Assembly (NCBI GenBank): GCA_018436595.1 | Contig: JAHDLC010000005.1 | Span: forward strand, 37,267 to 101,266 | DNA: 64,000 nucleotides | From: Synergistaceae bacterium | GTDB taxonomy: Bacteria; Synergistota; Synergistia; Synergistales; Aminobacteriaceae | Direction: 5' to 3' | Shown: piece after piece, positions 43,630-53,129 of the stretch | How positions within the stretch are numbered: position 1 is the stretch's first letter | How the letters are laid out: every line of letters begins with the position of its first letter | Position numbers and translations under genes: made by a program | The notes under the pieces: generated by a model | Databases searched by the model: none | What the model was told of the DNA's origin: nothing | The model's input: the letters and a program-made list of their open reading frames with translations, nothing else

Positions 43630-44548
43630 ATACCATTCTTGTTCCCTGGGCCTCTGTCCGCTGGGCGTATCGGGACCTTTCCTTTTCCGCCGACAGACCG
43701 TCAAGATATCCCCAGGAAGCCATGACTATCTCCCGGATGGATAGTTTCCTCCGTTCCCGCATTTCGTTCCAGAGGGAAATGGGCAGAAACATCCATATCC
43801 TGAAGGCTGAATCAGGGCCTTCTCCGCCGAAATCTGAGAGAATGAGATATCCGGACTTGCTGTACAGCACAACGGGCCGGGAGGACTGGGAGTTCATCCT
43901 CTGAAGGTCGTCGAGTGAAAAAGCAAGGCCTTCCATTTCCTCGATGTCCCTTTTTCCGGGGAGGTCTGTCAGGGAGAACCATATCTTGGGCGGCTGGGTT
44001 ACCCCCTCGAAAACATCCGCGGCACTCTTCATCCACGTCTTGACCCGGGATACGGCTTCATAATCGTTCCTGAAAAGGGCAAGCCGAATGGCCCAGTAGG
44101 CCATCTTCGCCATGCCGTCTTTTTCAAGAACATCAAAAAAGGCTTCTTCGTTGTGAAGAAACTCCCCTTCTCCCAGAAGATGGTCTTCTCCGATGAGCCC
44201 CCTGAGAATAAGAGCGGAGGGCATGTGCTCACCCGGAGGAGGCATCTGCCCCGAGAGACATGATTTCAGCTGGGAAATCACTTCGACTGAAATGGTCACC
44301 TTCTCAACTTCTCCGAGCAGAAGGGTCTTCGGTTTCCCCTCGTAAAGAAAGACTTCCGTTGATTCATCTGTTCCAAGTTTCCCCAGGGTCCAGCGTTCGT
44401 AATGTTTCATGGTCGCGGAGCCCACGAGATACCTGTTGTAGGGGAGAAGAAGGAGGACCCTCGGAAACGGCCCTTCGGGCAGGCCGTCAACAGTCATGCC
44501 GTCAGGAAGACGAGCGATGTTTCCTCGCGACATGAACTCGAATATCAT
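43628..44548 (-). CDS. unknown cytoplasmic protein
   Basis: A 306-residue soluble protein, mixed alpha/beta, without signal or span. Segments such as MKHYERWTLGKLGTDES and VEKVTISVEVISQLKSC match no family I know. The middle (DVLEKDGMAKMAYWAIRLALFRNDYEAVSRVKTWMK) looks helical. The start is the ATG at 44548, eight bases after GAGGAGGGG, rather than one two codons earlier. A candidate promoter lies at 44581-44609. It ends the run of genes read leftward from the beta-CASP nuclease only by orientation and has its own promoter. Confidence 0.65.
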   Translation of the reverse strand: MIFEFMSRGNIARLPDGMTVDGLPEGPFPRVLLLLPYNRYLVGSATMKHYERWTLGKLGTDESTEVFLYEGKPKTLLLGEVEKVTISVEVISQLKSCLSGQMPPPGEHMPSALILRGLIGEDHLLGEGEFLHNEEAFFDVLEKDGMAKMAYWAIRLALFRNDYEAVSRVKTWMKSAADVFEGVTQPPKIWFSLTDLPGKRDIEEMEGLAFSLDDLQRMNSQSSRPVVLYSKSGYLILSDFGGEGPDSAFRIWMFLPISLWNEMRERRKLSIREIVMASWGYLDGLSAEKERSRYAQRTEAQGTRMV

Positions 44549-44580
44549 GACCATCCCCTCCTCTTCTGATATTTTGTATT

Positions 44581-44609
44581 AGAGTAGCATCAAAAGAGCG
44601 GAGTATCAA
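44581..44609 (-). promoter_or_regulatory. candidate promoter for the unknown protein at 43628
   Basis: On the minus strand TTGATA, 17 bases, TACTCT, 33 bases before the ATG at 44548. Confidence 0.5.
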
Positions 44610-44671
44610 GGGAAAAATACGGAACAGGACTAGTTTTGCAGGCTTCATTCCTTTCTCTGTCCGGGAAAGAA

Positions 44672-45520
44672 TTATTTCCATCGCCTGTGAAGCCAGAGCC
44701 ACTGCTCGGGAAATGGGCGGATCATTTCTTCAATTGACCGGTTCATGCGGAGCGTGTTTTCATGAATGGCGCTGTTCCTGTCAGTCCCTTCGGCCATGGG
44801 AAGGGGAGGAGAAATGACCACCCTGTGCCGGAAGGGGGCAAGCCTGTAAGAGACAACGGGAACGACAGGCACTCCGGCAAGGTGGGCTATGGCAGCGGGG
44901 CCGCCGGCCGTGTAGCACATCCGGCCGAAAAATGGGCCGCGCACTCCTGAAGAATGCCATGCCTGGTCGGGAAGAAGACCGAGAAATCCTCCTTTTTTCG
45001 CGAGGCGAACAGCGTCCTTCATTATGAAATGTTTCTCTATGGTGCCTACTCCGAGCGCTGCCCTGTAGGTTTCAATGAGTTCCGAAAGATTCGGGTCGTC
45101 AGGGTTCCGGACCACGGCTGTTAGCGGGTACCCCGACTGGGCAAGCCACCCTGCCAGGAGTTCCCAGTTTCCCACGTGACCGGTCAGGATGATCGCCCCC
45201 CTGCCGGAGTCCCTGAGTTCGTCGAGAATTTCCTTTCCCTCGGTTTCCACGATCCAGGAATGCACCCGGGAGGGATCTGAGACAAGGGAGAGATATTCGG
45301 CCACCATCCAGGAGATGTGCTGATAACACTTCGTCACTGTCTCTTTTCTCCACGATTCATCCGAGTCCGGAAAGGCCAGCCGCAGATTGTCGAGGGCCAC
45401 TTTCCTTCTTGGCCTGATGATCCTGAGGCCGCAGGAGAAAAAGGATGCCACAGCCGCAGCCCTCCAGCCCGGTCTGATCCATTTCCTTATGCAGTCGAGA
45501 ACAGCGGCCCTCCCTTTCAT
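44672..45520 (-). CDS. LpxL/HtrB-like lysophospholipid acyltransferase
   Basis: A 282-residue inner-membrane acyltransferase of the lipid A late acyltransferase family. The first ~40 residues hold a basic amphipathic/membrane segment. Catalytic motif: ILTGHVGNWELL, the H-x4-E variant of the family, then LPDQAWHSSGVRGPFFGR (the ligand pocket) and PVVPVVSYRL. The protein ends in RPFPEQWLWLHRRWK, the family's usual tail. It adds a secondary acyl chain to lipid A or a similar lipid, consistent with a diderm envelope. Its start overlaps the glycosyltransferase stop by four bases. Confidence 0.93.
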   Translation of the reverse strand: MKGRAAVLDCIRKWIRPGWRAAAVASFFSCGLRIIRPRRKVALDNLRLAFPDSDESWRKETVTKCYQHISWMVAEYLSLVSDPSRVHSWIVETEGKEILDELRDSGRGAIILTGHVGNWELLAGWLAQSGYPLTAVVRNPDDPNLSELIETYRAALGVGTIEKHFIMKDAVRLAKKGGFLGLLPDQAWHSSGVRGPFFGRMCYTAGGPAAIAHLAGVPVVPVVSYRLAPFRHRVVISPPLPMAEGTDRNSAIHENTLRMNRSIEEMIRPFPEQWLWLHRRWK

Positions 45521-46407
45521 TTTTTGACACCGGAGAGGGACAGATACAGGTTTTCCAGCTTTTTCGCACCTTTTTCGGGGGCAAATTGTTCCGACACATG
45601 GCGCCGCGCTGCAGCCGAAGCCGCTCTCCCTCCCTCACCGGCAAGCAAGGTCAGAAGTCTTCGTTTCTCCTCGAGCCCCGCGGCAGGATCGAAATGGACA
45701 TATCCGTCTTTCCCGAGGAATTCGTCCATGAGCGGCGACCGGGGGGCCGCCGCAGGAACGCCCATGAGGGCTCCGTTGGCGGAAAGAAGGGAGAGAGAGG
45801 AATTCGGGTTTTCTATTAGAAGAACGGTCCTGCCTGATGACAGATGCTGCATGGCTTCTTCTCCTCCCCGGCCGAGAGGTTTGAAGTTCATTCCCATACT
45901 TCCGAGGAGGGAAGAATAGTCACTTTCTACGGACGTCTCCCCCGGCAAAAGACACAGAGGGGACTCATCCCCCTGGTAAGCTTCTCCCGGAGCTTCCCCT
46001 CCCCAGTTCACCTTGACCTCGAATCCCGGAGGGATATAGGTTTCTCCCCCAGAGCACTCGGTGGCGGAAAACACTGTCGGATGGCCTTTCCATTCCGTTT
46101 TCATGGAAAACCGGGTGTGAACGGTCCTCGCTCTGAGCCGCACCATCCCCCACCAGGAGGGAGGGGTTCCCCACAGATGCCAAAGTCTTCCCCTTATTCC
46201 CGCAGCCGCTGCCCGTTCCATGGTGTGCATGGAGCGCCATGAGAGAAGCCCGGGAATGTTCAGGAGATCCGTTCCGGCTCCCGAATAGGCATGAAGAGCC
46301 ACCCCGCTTCTGATCAGCGCCCTGGCAAGGGTTCCCGCAACTGAGGCTTCCCAGGGCAGGAGGGATTCTCCGATATACCAGCAGCATTCTATTTTGGCCA
46401 TTTTCAT
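45517..46407 (-). CDS. glycosyltransferase-like protein (GT-B type)
   Basis: A 296-residue protein with a shape like GT4 enzymes: an N-terminal Rossmann half (IGESLLPWEASVAGTLARALIRSGVALHAYSG) and a C-terminal half with the pattern VLLIENPNSSLSLLSANGALMGVPAAAPRSPLMDEFLGKDGYVHFDP that matches the nucleotide-sugar-binding region. Recognition motifs such as EXFGxxxxE are modified, so the family is tentative. It would act on an envelope glycolipid. The stop overlaps the acyltransferase start. The start follows GGAGGGAGGG; ATG at 46401 is an alternative. Confidence 0.6.
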   Translation of the reverse strand: MKMAKIECCWYIGESLLPWEASVAGTLARALIRSGVALHAYSGAGTDLLNIPGLLSWRSMHTMERAAAAGIRGRLWHLWGTPPSWWGMVRLRARTVHTRFSMKTEWKGHPTVFSATECSGGETYIPPGFEVKVNWGGEAPGEAYQGDESPLCLLPGETSVESDYSSLLGSMGMNFKPLGRGGEEAMQHLSSGRTVLLIENPNSSLSLLSANGALMGVPAAAPRSPLMDEFLGKDGYVHFDPAAGLEEKRRLLTLLAGEGGRAASAAARRHVSEQFAPEKGAKKLENLYLSLSGVKK

Positions 46408-46427
46408 TCCCTCCCTCCGCGGCTTGT

Positions 46428-47708
46428 TTATCTGAAAAGAATCATGAAAAACCGTTTTTTTCCGAGCCGGACAAAGAGATACCGTTCGCCCAGAACGTCC
46501 TCTTCCTTTACGGAACGGTTCTCGTCGGACACCCGTTCACCGTTCACGTACAGGCCGCCTCCCTTGATCAGGCGGCGTGCTTCGCTTTTTGAAGGACAGG
46601 CGCCGGCGGACATGAGAAGATCCACCAGAGGAAGGGGAAACTCTCTCAATGACTCCCCCGTAGGGACTTCCGCCGAAAGGGTCCGGAGCATTTCTCCCGA
46701 CAGCTCCCGGGGTTCGAAGGATTCACCGAAGAGGATCGAGCTGGCTTTCTTCACCGTTTCCGCGCTTTCTGCTCCATGCACGATGGTGGTTACTTCCCAT
46801 GCGAGGCGTCTCTGGGCTTCCCGTCGCTCCGGGGATTTTTCGTGAAGAGTCATGATTTCCGCAATTTCGTCGAGGGACAGGAATGTGAAGAGCTTCAGCA
46901 GCTTTTCCACCGACTGATCCTCCACATTCATCCAGAACTGGTAGAACTTGTACGGCGAGGTCCTGGCAGGATCAAGCCACACAGCTCCTTCTTCGGTCTT
47001 TCCGAATTTTGTTCCGGAGGACGTCAGAAGGAGGGGCTGGGTTGCCCCGAAGGCTTCTCCTCCTGTTTTTTTCCGGATGAGGTCAACTCCCGATATGATA
47101 TTGCCCTGCTGGTCGTTTCCTCCCATCTGGAGCCTGCAGCCGTAATTCGAGAAAAGATGAAGGAAATCGTAGGCCTGAAGCAGGACGTACGAGAATTCCG
47201 TGTAGGAAATGCTCTTCTCCGGGTCCTCGAGACGGCTCCTGACGTATTCCCTGGAAATCATGGAATTGACCGAAAAGTGCTTCCCCACGTCCCTGAGGAC
47301 CTCCAGGAAAGTAAGTTTTCCGAGCCAGTCGTAATTATTGATCAGGAGAGCGGAGTTCGGGCCGCAGTGGAAATCGAGAAAAGAGGCAAGCTGCTTTTTC
47401 ACTCCCTCGAGATTTTCTTTCACTTTTTCAATGGTGAGCAGGTTTCTCTCCTTGCTTTTCCCGGAAGGGTCACCGATAAGCCCCGTTCCCATGCCTGCAA
47501 GGGGGATGGGCCGATGGCCGCATCTCTGTATCCATGCGAGAGCCATGATGGGGATCAGGTGTCCGACGTGAAGGCTGTCCGCCGTAGGGTCAAACCCGAC
47601 GTAGGCGGTGACCATCTCCCGCCGGAAGAGGGCCCCGAGATCGTCATCGTTGCTGCACCATTCGATGTGTCCCCTTTGCCTGAGGACCTGTAGCGCGTCT
47701 GAATACAT
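46428..47708 (-). CDS. tyrS: tyrosyl-tRNA synthetase
   Basis: A 426-residue class I synthetase. HIGH-like motif is HVGHL, the tyrosine/tRNA-binding parts read FDPTADSLHVGHL, SYTEFSYVLLQAYDFLHL and QMGGNDQQGNI, and the KMSKS motif is KFGKT. The C-terminal S4 RNA-binding domain (about 355-415; SAGACPSKSEARRLIKGGGLYVNGERV) is complete. ATG at 47708 follows GGAGGG; a longer frame to 47801 adds a noncoding leader. It sits between the secreted unknown protein and the glycosyltransferase. Confidence 0.98.
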   Translation of the reverse strand: MYSDALQVLRQRGHIEWCSNDDDLGALFRREMVTAYVGFDPTADSLHVGHLIPIMALAWIQRCGHRPIPLAGMGTGLIGDPSGKSKERNLLTIEKVKENLEGVKKQLASFLDFHCGPNSALLINNYDWLGKLTFLEVLRDVGKHFSVNSMISREYVRSRLEDPEKSISYTEFSYVLLQAYDFLHLFSNYGCRLQMGGNDQQGNIISGVDLIRKKTGGEAFGATQPLLLTSSGTKFGKTEEGAVWLDPARTSPYKFYQFWMNVEDQSVEKLLKLFTFLSLDEIAEIMTLHEKSPERREAQRRLAWEVTTIVHGAESAETVKKASSILFGESFEPRELSGEMLRTLSAEVPTGESLREFPLPLVDLLMSAGACPSKSEARRLIKGGGLYVNGERVSDENRSVKEEDVLGERYLFVRLGKKRFFMILFR

Positions 47709-47764
47709 AGTACTCCCTCCTGATCGTTTCCCCCGGCAGGCTTTCCTCGGCCGTCGGGGTTCCT

Positions 47765-49261
47765 TCATTTGTCCTTCACGGATGAAGGGCTTATTTTCCA
47801 TTCAAAAACGCCTTTTTCCAGTGAAGGCATGACGACTGACAGTATCCCTGCTTTTTCCAGTGCTTCCGATGTCCGGAGTACCTTTTTCATGTCCACGCCG
47901 GAGCTCCGTCCCATTTTTTCAATTATCTTTCCTGTCCTTGCAAGGCTCCGAACAGCTTCCGCAAGAGCAGGCCCGTCGAGATAAGCCCAGAAAACGGCCC
48001 GTTGTGCGTCCCCCATGAGGGGGACAAAATCCGCAATCTGCTTTTCGGACTTCAGAGTGCCTCCGTCAATAACGCCGAACCTGAGCATTTCGGCATTGGC
48101 CGCGCAGACGATGGAGAAAGGTATGGATGTGGTTCCTCCCTCGGGAAATCCTTCAAGTTTTTCCACAGCCGGGACGAGGGAACTCCACTCCCGGTTCCAG
48201 AAGGAAGCTGCAAAGGACGTTCCGGCGGCTCCTCTTCCCGGAAGCTGAAAGAGAATCCCCGGCAGAGAGAAAACGAGCAGCTTGCCGGTTCCTCCGAGAG
48301 ACACCATCAGCGGTCCCGGAGAAAGCTCATCCAGTTCTTTTCCTCCAAGGCCGACTGTATCCGGAATGCGCCATTCTCCTGCACCGGCATTTTTGAAGGC
48401 CGTCGCCGGTATCCTTGGGAAACTGATTCCAATGGATGCGATAAAGGGTTCCGGGGCAATAAACCTCTCGTCCCACAGTACAGGAGTTATTTTTTCCGGC
48501 AGATTTCGGCTGAAAAGAGCTTCAATCCCTTCGGATTCCCATTTCAGCCGGCCTCCCGAAAGGTCTCCCTTCCAGGCCGCAGTTACTGAAATCCCTCCGT
48601 GGCCAACGGAGACGCCTTTCTTCGAAGCTGCATGGGAGAGTATCCCTCCGTCAAAGAACATGAAATGATTGGGCCACCTTTTTTCCAAGAACCAGGAAAC
48701 ATTCATTCCACCCGAACCCTTTTCAAGGAGTGCTGCCATGGCCTTCACCCGACCGGGCGTCGCCCCGAGAAGTGTCACCCCGTTCCTCCCGCAGAAATAC
48801 AGCGGGAAAAGAGGAGACGGACCGCCCTTCAGTTCGAAAAGCCCCGGGATATCCCCGGAAACTTCCCCGGCTCTCAGCGGGGAATTCCAGGTTTCGGGAA
48901 CCACACCCCCGGCAATGCTCTCCGATTCGTCACCGCCGAAGCGAAGCACACCGTCAACAAACGGGCGTCCCTCTTTCAGGGAAAACAGCACCGCGGTTTC
49001 CTCCGCTTTCGCAAGAAAGGGGAAGATGCTCCGGAGACCGCTGAAGGCAGTCGTAATTTTCCCGGAGTCATCCGGAAGAAATGCCGAAGGCAATGAAAAA
49101 GCATTCTTTTCCCGGGTCTCAAGGAAAAGAAAAGGAACGCCCTCGTCAGGCAGCGGGATGACCGCAGGAAGTTTTTGCCCTTCCGGTACGCTCCGGGCAA
49201 GGGTCACAAGCATGGCCCCCAGGGCGAGGGCTCCCAGAAGGGCAATTGCCTTCCGTATCAC
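47765..49261 (-). CDS. unknown protein with N-terminal membrane anchor
   Basis: A 498-residue protein. The start (VIRKAIALLGALALGAMLVTLARS) is a signal anchor, and the rest is probably outside the cytoplasm, with repeated Gly/Phe-rich beta patterns (PFLFLETREKNAFSLPSAFL, PLYFCGRNGVTLLGATPGRVKAM). No motif identifies it; a DUF3352-like scaffold is possible but not tested. GTG at 49261 follows GGGAGGACGG; an upstream frame start has no site. Part of the leftward run beginning with the beta-CASP nuclease. Confidence 0.65.
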   Translation of the reverse strand: MIRKAIALLGALALGAMLVTLARSVPEGQKLPAVIPLPDEGVPFLFLETREKNAFSLPSAFLPDDSGKITTAFSGLRSIFPFLAKAEETAVLFSLKEGRPFVDGVLRFGGDESESIAGGVVPETWNSPLRAGEVSGDIPGLFELKGGPSPLFPLYFCGRNGVTLLGATPGRVKAMAALLEKGSGGMNVSWFLEKRWPNHFMFFDGGILSHAASKKGVSVGHGGISVTAAWKGDLSGGRLKWESEGIEALFSRNLPEKITPVLWDERFIAPEPFIASIGISFPRIPATAFKNAGAGEWRIPDTVGLGGKELDELSPGPLMVSLGGTGKLLVFSLPGILFQLPGRGAAGTSFAASFWNREWSSLVPAVEKLEGFPEGGTTSIPFSIVCAANAEMLRFGVIDGGTLKSEKQIADFVPLMGDAQRAVFWAYLDGPALAEAVRSLARTGKIIEKMGRSSGVDMKKVLRTSEALEKAGILSVVMPSLEKGVFEWKISPSSVKDK

Positions 49262-49337
49262 TTTCCGTCCTCCCTGTGGAAGGCCGCCTGAATCACAGCG
49301 GAGAAACATTCGTCCATCATTTTATGGGCGGACAAAT

Positions 49338-50936
49338 CTAGGCTTTTTTGACCGACAGCTTCCCCCTGGCCGTTTCAAGGAGAACCTTCGTGGATTGCAG
49401 CAGCGGAAGGATATCTTCGTCTCCTTCCGCCGGAACGGATTCCCTCAGTCCTGAAGCCAGTGTCAGGATCTCTGTGAGGACAGACGGCAGTGCCTCACCC
49501 CTGAGCAGCACGGGATGTTCAGGGAGCTTTACCGCTTTGGCGGCTCCGTTCGGCTCAAGCTGGATTTCCTGCCCGGGCGAGGGCACAACGGATTTCATTC
49601 CTGCTTTTTCGAGTGTCTGGGAAAATGCGAGGGAGGATTCAGGTTCCCCGTGGGTGATGAGGAACAGGGGGGACGTGGCGAAGTTCGTCGCCCAGGCAAG
49701 CAGATCGTCCCGGTCCGCGTGAGCGGAAAAACCGTTGATGGTATGTATTTCCGCTTTCACCGTCACATCTTCCCCGGCGATGCGAATGTTTTTCTCTCCT
49801 TCGACGATCCTGCGGCCGAGGGTTCCCCTGGCCTGGTAGCCTACAAAAACAATATGGTTTTTGGGATCCCATATGCCATGTTTCAGGTGGTGGACAATCC
49901 TTCCCCCGTTGACCATTCCGCTGCCGGCAACGACCACCCCATGCCGGACTTCGTTGATGGCCCGTGAATCTTCGACGCTGGAAACATATTTCAGTTTCCC
50001 GGGGGAAAAGGGGTCTTTCCCTTCGCTCACGTACTGCTGGATTTCCGAGGAAAGAAGGTTCATGTGCTTTCTGTAGATTTCCGTCGCTTTGACTCCCATG
50101 GGAGAATCGAAGAATATGGGAACCGTTTCCCCGAGAATCCCCTCATCCTTGAGAAGGGAGAGCTCGTAGAGGACCCTCTGGGCCCTGTCCACGACGAAAC
50201 TGGGGATAAAGACCTTCCCTTTGTTTTTCAGTACCCTGGTGAAGACGTCCCGGAATTCATCCCGGGTCTCCGCATTGTTCCTGTGGAGCCTGTCGCCGTA
50301 GGTGGATTCCATGATCACGTAGTCGGCGTCCGTAATGATCGCCGGGTTTCGTTCCATGACCGTTTCCTGGGGGCCGAGGTCGCCGCTGAAGACGACTTTT
50401 ACTTCTTTTTCGTCTTCGGTGAGCCAGACTTCGAGGATTGCACTCCCGAGGATGTGTCCAGCATCCCGAAACCGGACGGAGACTCCGGGGGCCACGGATA
50501 TCCTGTCGTCATAGCTGGAGGCCGAAAGGTGGCGGATCGCCTGGTCCACGTGCTCTGCACTATAGAGAGGATCCACGGGGTCAAGCCCTTTTCTGGAATT
50601 CTTCTTCGTCTTCCATTCAGCCTCTTCTTTCATGAGGTTGGCGGAATCATACCAGAGCACTTTCACAAGTTCGAGGGTGGGGAGGGTGGCGAAGACCTTT
50701 CCCTTGAACCCCTCCTTCACGAGGAGAGGTATCCTGCCGGAGTGGTCCATGTGGGCATGGGTGAGGAGAACCGCGTCAAGGCTTCCTGCAGCGAAGGGGA
50801 AGGGTTCGCTGTTTTTTCTGTCGTCGTCCTTTCCCTGGAAAATGCCGCAGTCTACGAGCACCCGGCTGGCTCCGCATTCGATGAGGTAGCTGGATCCGGT
50901 CACTTCTCCGGCGGCGCCAATGATTTTAAGTATCAT
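49338..50936 (-). CDS. beta-CASP metallo-beta-lactamase RNase
   Basis: A 532-residue MBL-fold nuclease with inserted beta-CASP domain. Motif 2 is HTHMDHSG, motif 3 is FRDAGHILGSA, motif 4 Asp is in VFSGDLGPQET, and the beta-CASP motifs follow (MESTYGDR, FIPSFVVDRAQRVLYELSLL, VVAGSGMVNGGRIVHHLKHG, FSAHADRDDLLAWA). The zinc sites are intact. Members process mRNA or act as 5'-3' exo- and endoribonucleases (YSH1-type rather than RNase J, which carries a longer C-terminal domain). ATG at 50936 follows AAAGGAGG. Confidence 0.93.
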   Translation of the reverse strand: MILKIIGAAGEVTGSSYLIECGASRVLVDCGIFQGKDDDRKNSEPFPFAAGSLDAVLLTHAHMDHSGRIPLLVKEGFKGKVFATLPTLELVKVLWYDSANLMKEEAEWKTKKNSRKGLDPVDPLYSAEHVDQAIRHLSASSYDDRISVAPGVSVRFRDAGHILGSAILEVWLTEDEKEVKVVFSGDLGPQETVMERNPAIITDADYVIMESTYGDRLHRNNAETRDEFRDVFTRVLKNKGKVFIPSFVVDRAQRVLYELSLLKDEGILGETVPIFFDSPMGVKATEIYRKHMNLLSSEIQQYVSEGKDPFSPGKLKYVSSVEDSRAINEVRHGVVVAGSGMVNGGRIVHHLKHGIWDPKNHIVFVGYQARGTLGRRIVEGEKNIRIAGEDVTVKAEIHTINGFSAHADRDDLLAWATNFATSPLFLITHGEPESSLAFSQTLEKAGMKSVVPSPGQEIQLEPNGAAKAVKLPEHPVLLRGEALPSVLTEILTLASGLRESVPAEGDEDILPLLQSTKVLLETARGKLSVKKA

Positions 50937-50981
50937 CGAAAATTCCTCCTTTTGAATACAACGCTCCATCCTATTTTCGGG

Positions 50982-52355
50982 TCACACCGCCGCTGCTTCC
51001 TGAACATCCGGCATGACGCACCGTACAAGGGCCCCGTTTCCGGGCCGGGATTCCACTTCGAGACGGCCTCCCACGAGCATCATGCGCTCGAGCATATTGG
51101 CAAGTCCCCTGTGTCCTTCCACCCGCAGGGTTTCATAATTCATGTCGGGTTCAAATCCTTTTCCGTTGTCCTGAAACTCGAAGACTACGGATCCGTCCTT
51201 CCGGAAAACCTCCGCCCGCATTTCCGTCGCCTGGCCATGCCGGACGGCATTTGAAACCCCTTCCTGAAATATTCTGAACAGGGACAGCAGCCGTTCTCTT
51301 CCAAGTTCCACCGAGTCGTCCACGTCCATGGAGATGAAAATATTGTAATGCCGGGCCAGGCGGTTGGCCAGCTCGGTCATGGCCTGCTCAAGGCCGAGAT
51401 CAATCCACGGAGGGGACAGCTCATCGCACATTTCCCTCAATTCCCGGACCACTACCTGCGCGGTCTCTTCCGCGATGGTAAGGTGCCGGTGCATTCCTTC
51501 GCCGTTTCCCGCCATTCGGGACAGGCGAATCTGCTGGATCATGGCGGTGATGTTCTGGATCGGGCCGTCATGAAGCTCCCGTGCAATGCGGGATTTTTCC
51601 CCCTCCTGAACCCGGACGATGTCATTCACGTACCTGTTCCGCAGGAGTGTCCGTTCCACGGCGGTCCTGGCAAGCCTGTAAAGAACCGTTCTCAGGCTTC
51701 CGATTTCGCTGACCGCCACAGGGTCGGGAAGGGCTGGCAAATCCTTGCCCCACCGGAGGATTTCGATTTCTCCGACAAGGTCCCTGAGAGGGACGATGAG
51801 CCATTTCCAGAGGGCCCAGAGGGCAAGAAGAATTCCGACGCCCATGAGAAGAATCAGTATGGGCCAGAGGCGCCCAACCCGAACCAGGGGACCGAGAAGC
51901 TGGTCCCAGGCCACCGCTGCGATGACATACCGGTCTCCGCCGCTTACGGGGTTGACCGCGATGGTATAAAGATTGCCGTCCCTGTCCTTAATCTCCACCG
52001 CCCGCCCTATGGGTATGTTCGGGCGCCAGATGGCCGCCAGATTGTCAGCTCCCGGTGAGGAAAAGAGAATTCTGCCGTCCGCCGACACAACAGCCACCCA
52101 CCCAGGGAGGGAGGGCCCCCAGGTGAAAACTCTGAACCTCCGTATCTCGATCGACGTGAGTTCGCTCCCCCACTTCCTGGTATCCGCACCGGCGAGCCTC
52201 GAAGCCACATTTTCCGCCATGTCCTGCACATACGAGCGGGCCACCGACTCCATGGCCCATTCATGCTGCATCAGTCCGAAACCTGAAACCAGGAGCACGG
52301 CAAGAGCGGGCAGAAGAATCGCGAAGGTGATGATCAGGAGGAGGTGACGCCTCAT
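50982..52355 (-). CDS. NarL-type sensor histidine kinase
   Basis: A 457-residue membrane sensor. An N-terminal span (about 7-25) and a second at about 165-190 frame a ~135-residue periplasmic sensor domain (WGSELTSIEIRRFRVFTWGPSLPGW), likely a single Cache-like fold. After a HAMP-like linker, the phosphoacceptor helix is EKSRIARELHDGPIQNITAMIQQIR, followed by an HATPase (FRIFQEGVSNAVRHG, FEFQDNGKGF). Its start overlaps the response regulator stop by four bases, so they are coupled. The signal is unknown. Confidence 0.95.
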   Translation of the reverse strand: MRRHLLLIITFAILLPALAVLLVSGFGLMQHEWAMESVARSYVQDMAENVASRLAGADTRKWGSELTSIEIRRFRVFTWGPSLPGWVAVVSADGRILFSSPGADNLAAIWRPNIPIGRAVEIKDRDGNLYTIAVNPVSGGDRYVIAAVAWDQLLGPLVRVGRLWPILILLMGVGILLALWALWKWLIVPLRDLVGEIEILRWGKDLPALPDPVAVSEIGSLRTVLYRLARTAVERTLLRNRYVNDIVRVQEGEKSRIARELHDGPIQNITAMIQQIRLSRMAGNGEGMHRHLTIAEETAQVVVRELREMCDELSPPWIDLGLEQAMTELANRLARHYNIFISMDVDDSVELGRERLLSLFRIFQEGVSNAVRHGQATEMRAEVFRKDGSVVFEFQDNGKGFEPDMNYETLRVEGHRGLANMLERMMLVGGRLEVESRPGNGALVRCVMPDVQEAAAV

Positions 52356-52987
52356 TCAAGCAATTCCTCGAGGGTGACGACTCCGTACTTCAGCGCAAGG
52401 AGAAGGGCTTCCGTCTTGTTTTTCGCCCCAAGCTTGTCGTAGATGGAGGCCAGGTGGGTTTGTACCGTCCGCTCGCTGATAAACAGGCGGGCAGCCACTT
52501 CTTTGCTTGAAAGCCCCTTCGAGGCAAGGATGAGCACTTCCCTTTCCCTTGCTGATAGGGCTTCAGGAGTGAATTCCCTTTCACCGACTGCCGATGCCAC
52601 TTCCGAGTCAAGGTAAAAGCCTCCCTTGGCGACGGTGGAAATGGCCCTGGAAATCTCTTCGGGGGTGGCGGTCTTAAGTATGAACCCCCGGGCTCCGGCC
52701 CTGAGCGACGCGAGGACATACTGCTGGGCATCGTAGGACGTGAGCATGACCACCGAAACAGGCAGGGAAGACTCTTTCACCCTACGGGCAACGGCGACCC
52801 CGTCCTCCCCGGGCATGCGGATGTCGAGAAGGGCCACGTCAGGCCGGAGTTCTTCGATCAGCCTCCATGCCTCCTGTCCGTCCACGGCTTCCCCCACCAG
52901 TTCGACTGAGCTTTCCTGGGCCAGGTAGGCGGAAATCCCCGCCCTTGTCAAGGGGTGGTCGTCGGCAAGTACAACACGTATGGGCAT
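52352..52987 (-). CDS. NarL/FixJ-type response regulator
   Basis: A 211-residue regulator: a receiver domain with the acidic pocket VVLADDHPL, phosphorylatable Asp in VALLDIRMPG, conserved Thr/Lys region VVMLTSYDAQQYVLASLRAGARGFILKTA, then a LuxR-type helix-turn-helix (LSAREREVLILASKGLSSKEVAARLFISERTVQTHLASIYDKLGAKN). ATG at 52987 follows AAGGAG by nine bases; one three codons upstream overlaps that site. It precedes its kinase on the same message. Targets not evident. Confidence 0.96.
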   Translation of the reverse strand: MPIRVVLADDHPLTRAGISAYLAQESSVELVGEAVDGQEAWRLIEELRPDVALLDIRMPGEDGVAVARRVKESSLPVSVVMLTSYDAQQYVLASLRAGARGFILKTATPEEISRAISTVAKGGFYLDSEVASAVGEREFTPEALSAREREVLILASKGLSSKEVAARLFISERTVQTHLASIYDKLGAKNKTEALLLALKYGVVTLEELLE

Positions 52988-53129
52988 CGTTTCCATCTCC
53001 TTCCGTGCATTTTCGTTCTCCTGGAGAAAAAGCGGAAATCCGGTTTGTGATCATAGCAGTCCCGGCAGGGAATCCGCATCGGCAAAGGCGCTTAACCCCG
53101 CATCGGTGGAACTGCGAGAAAAACCGTTT

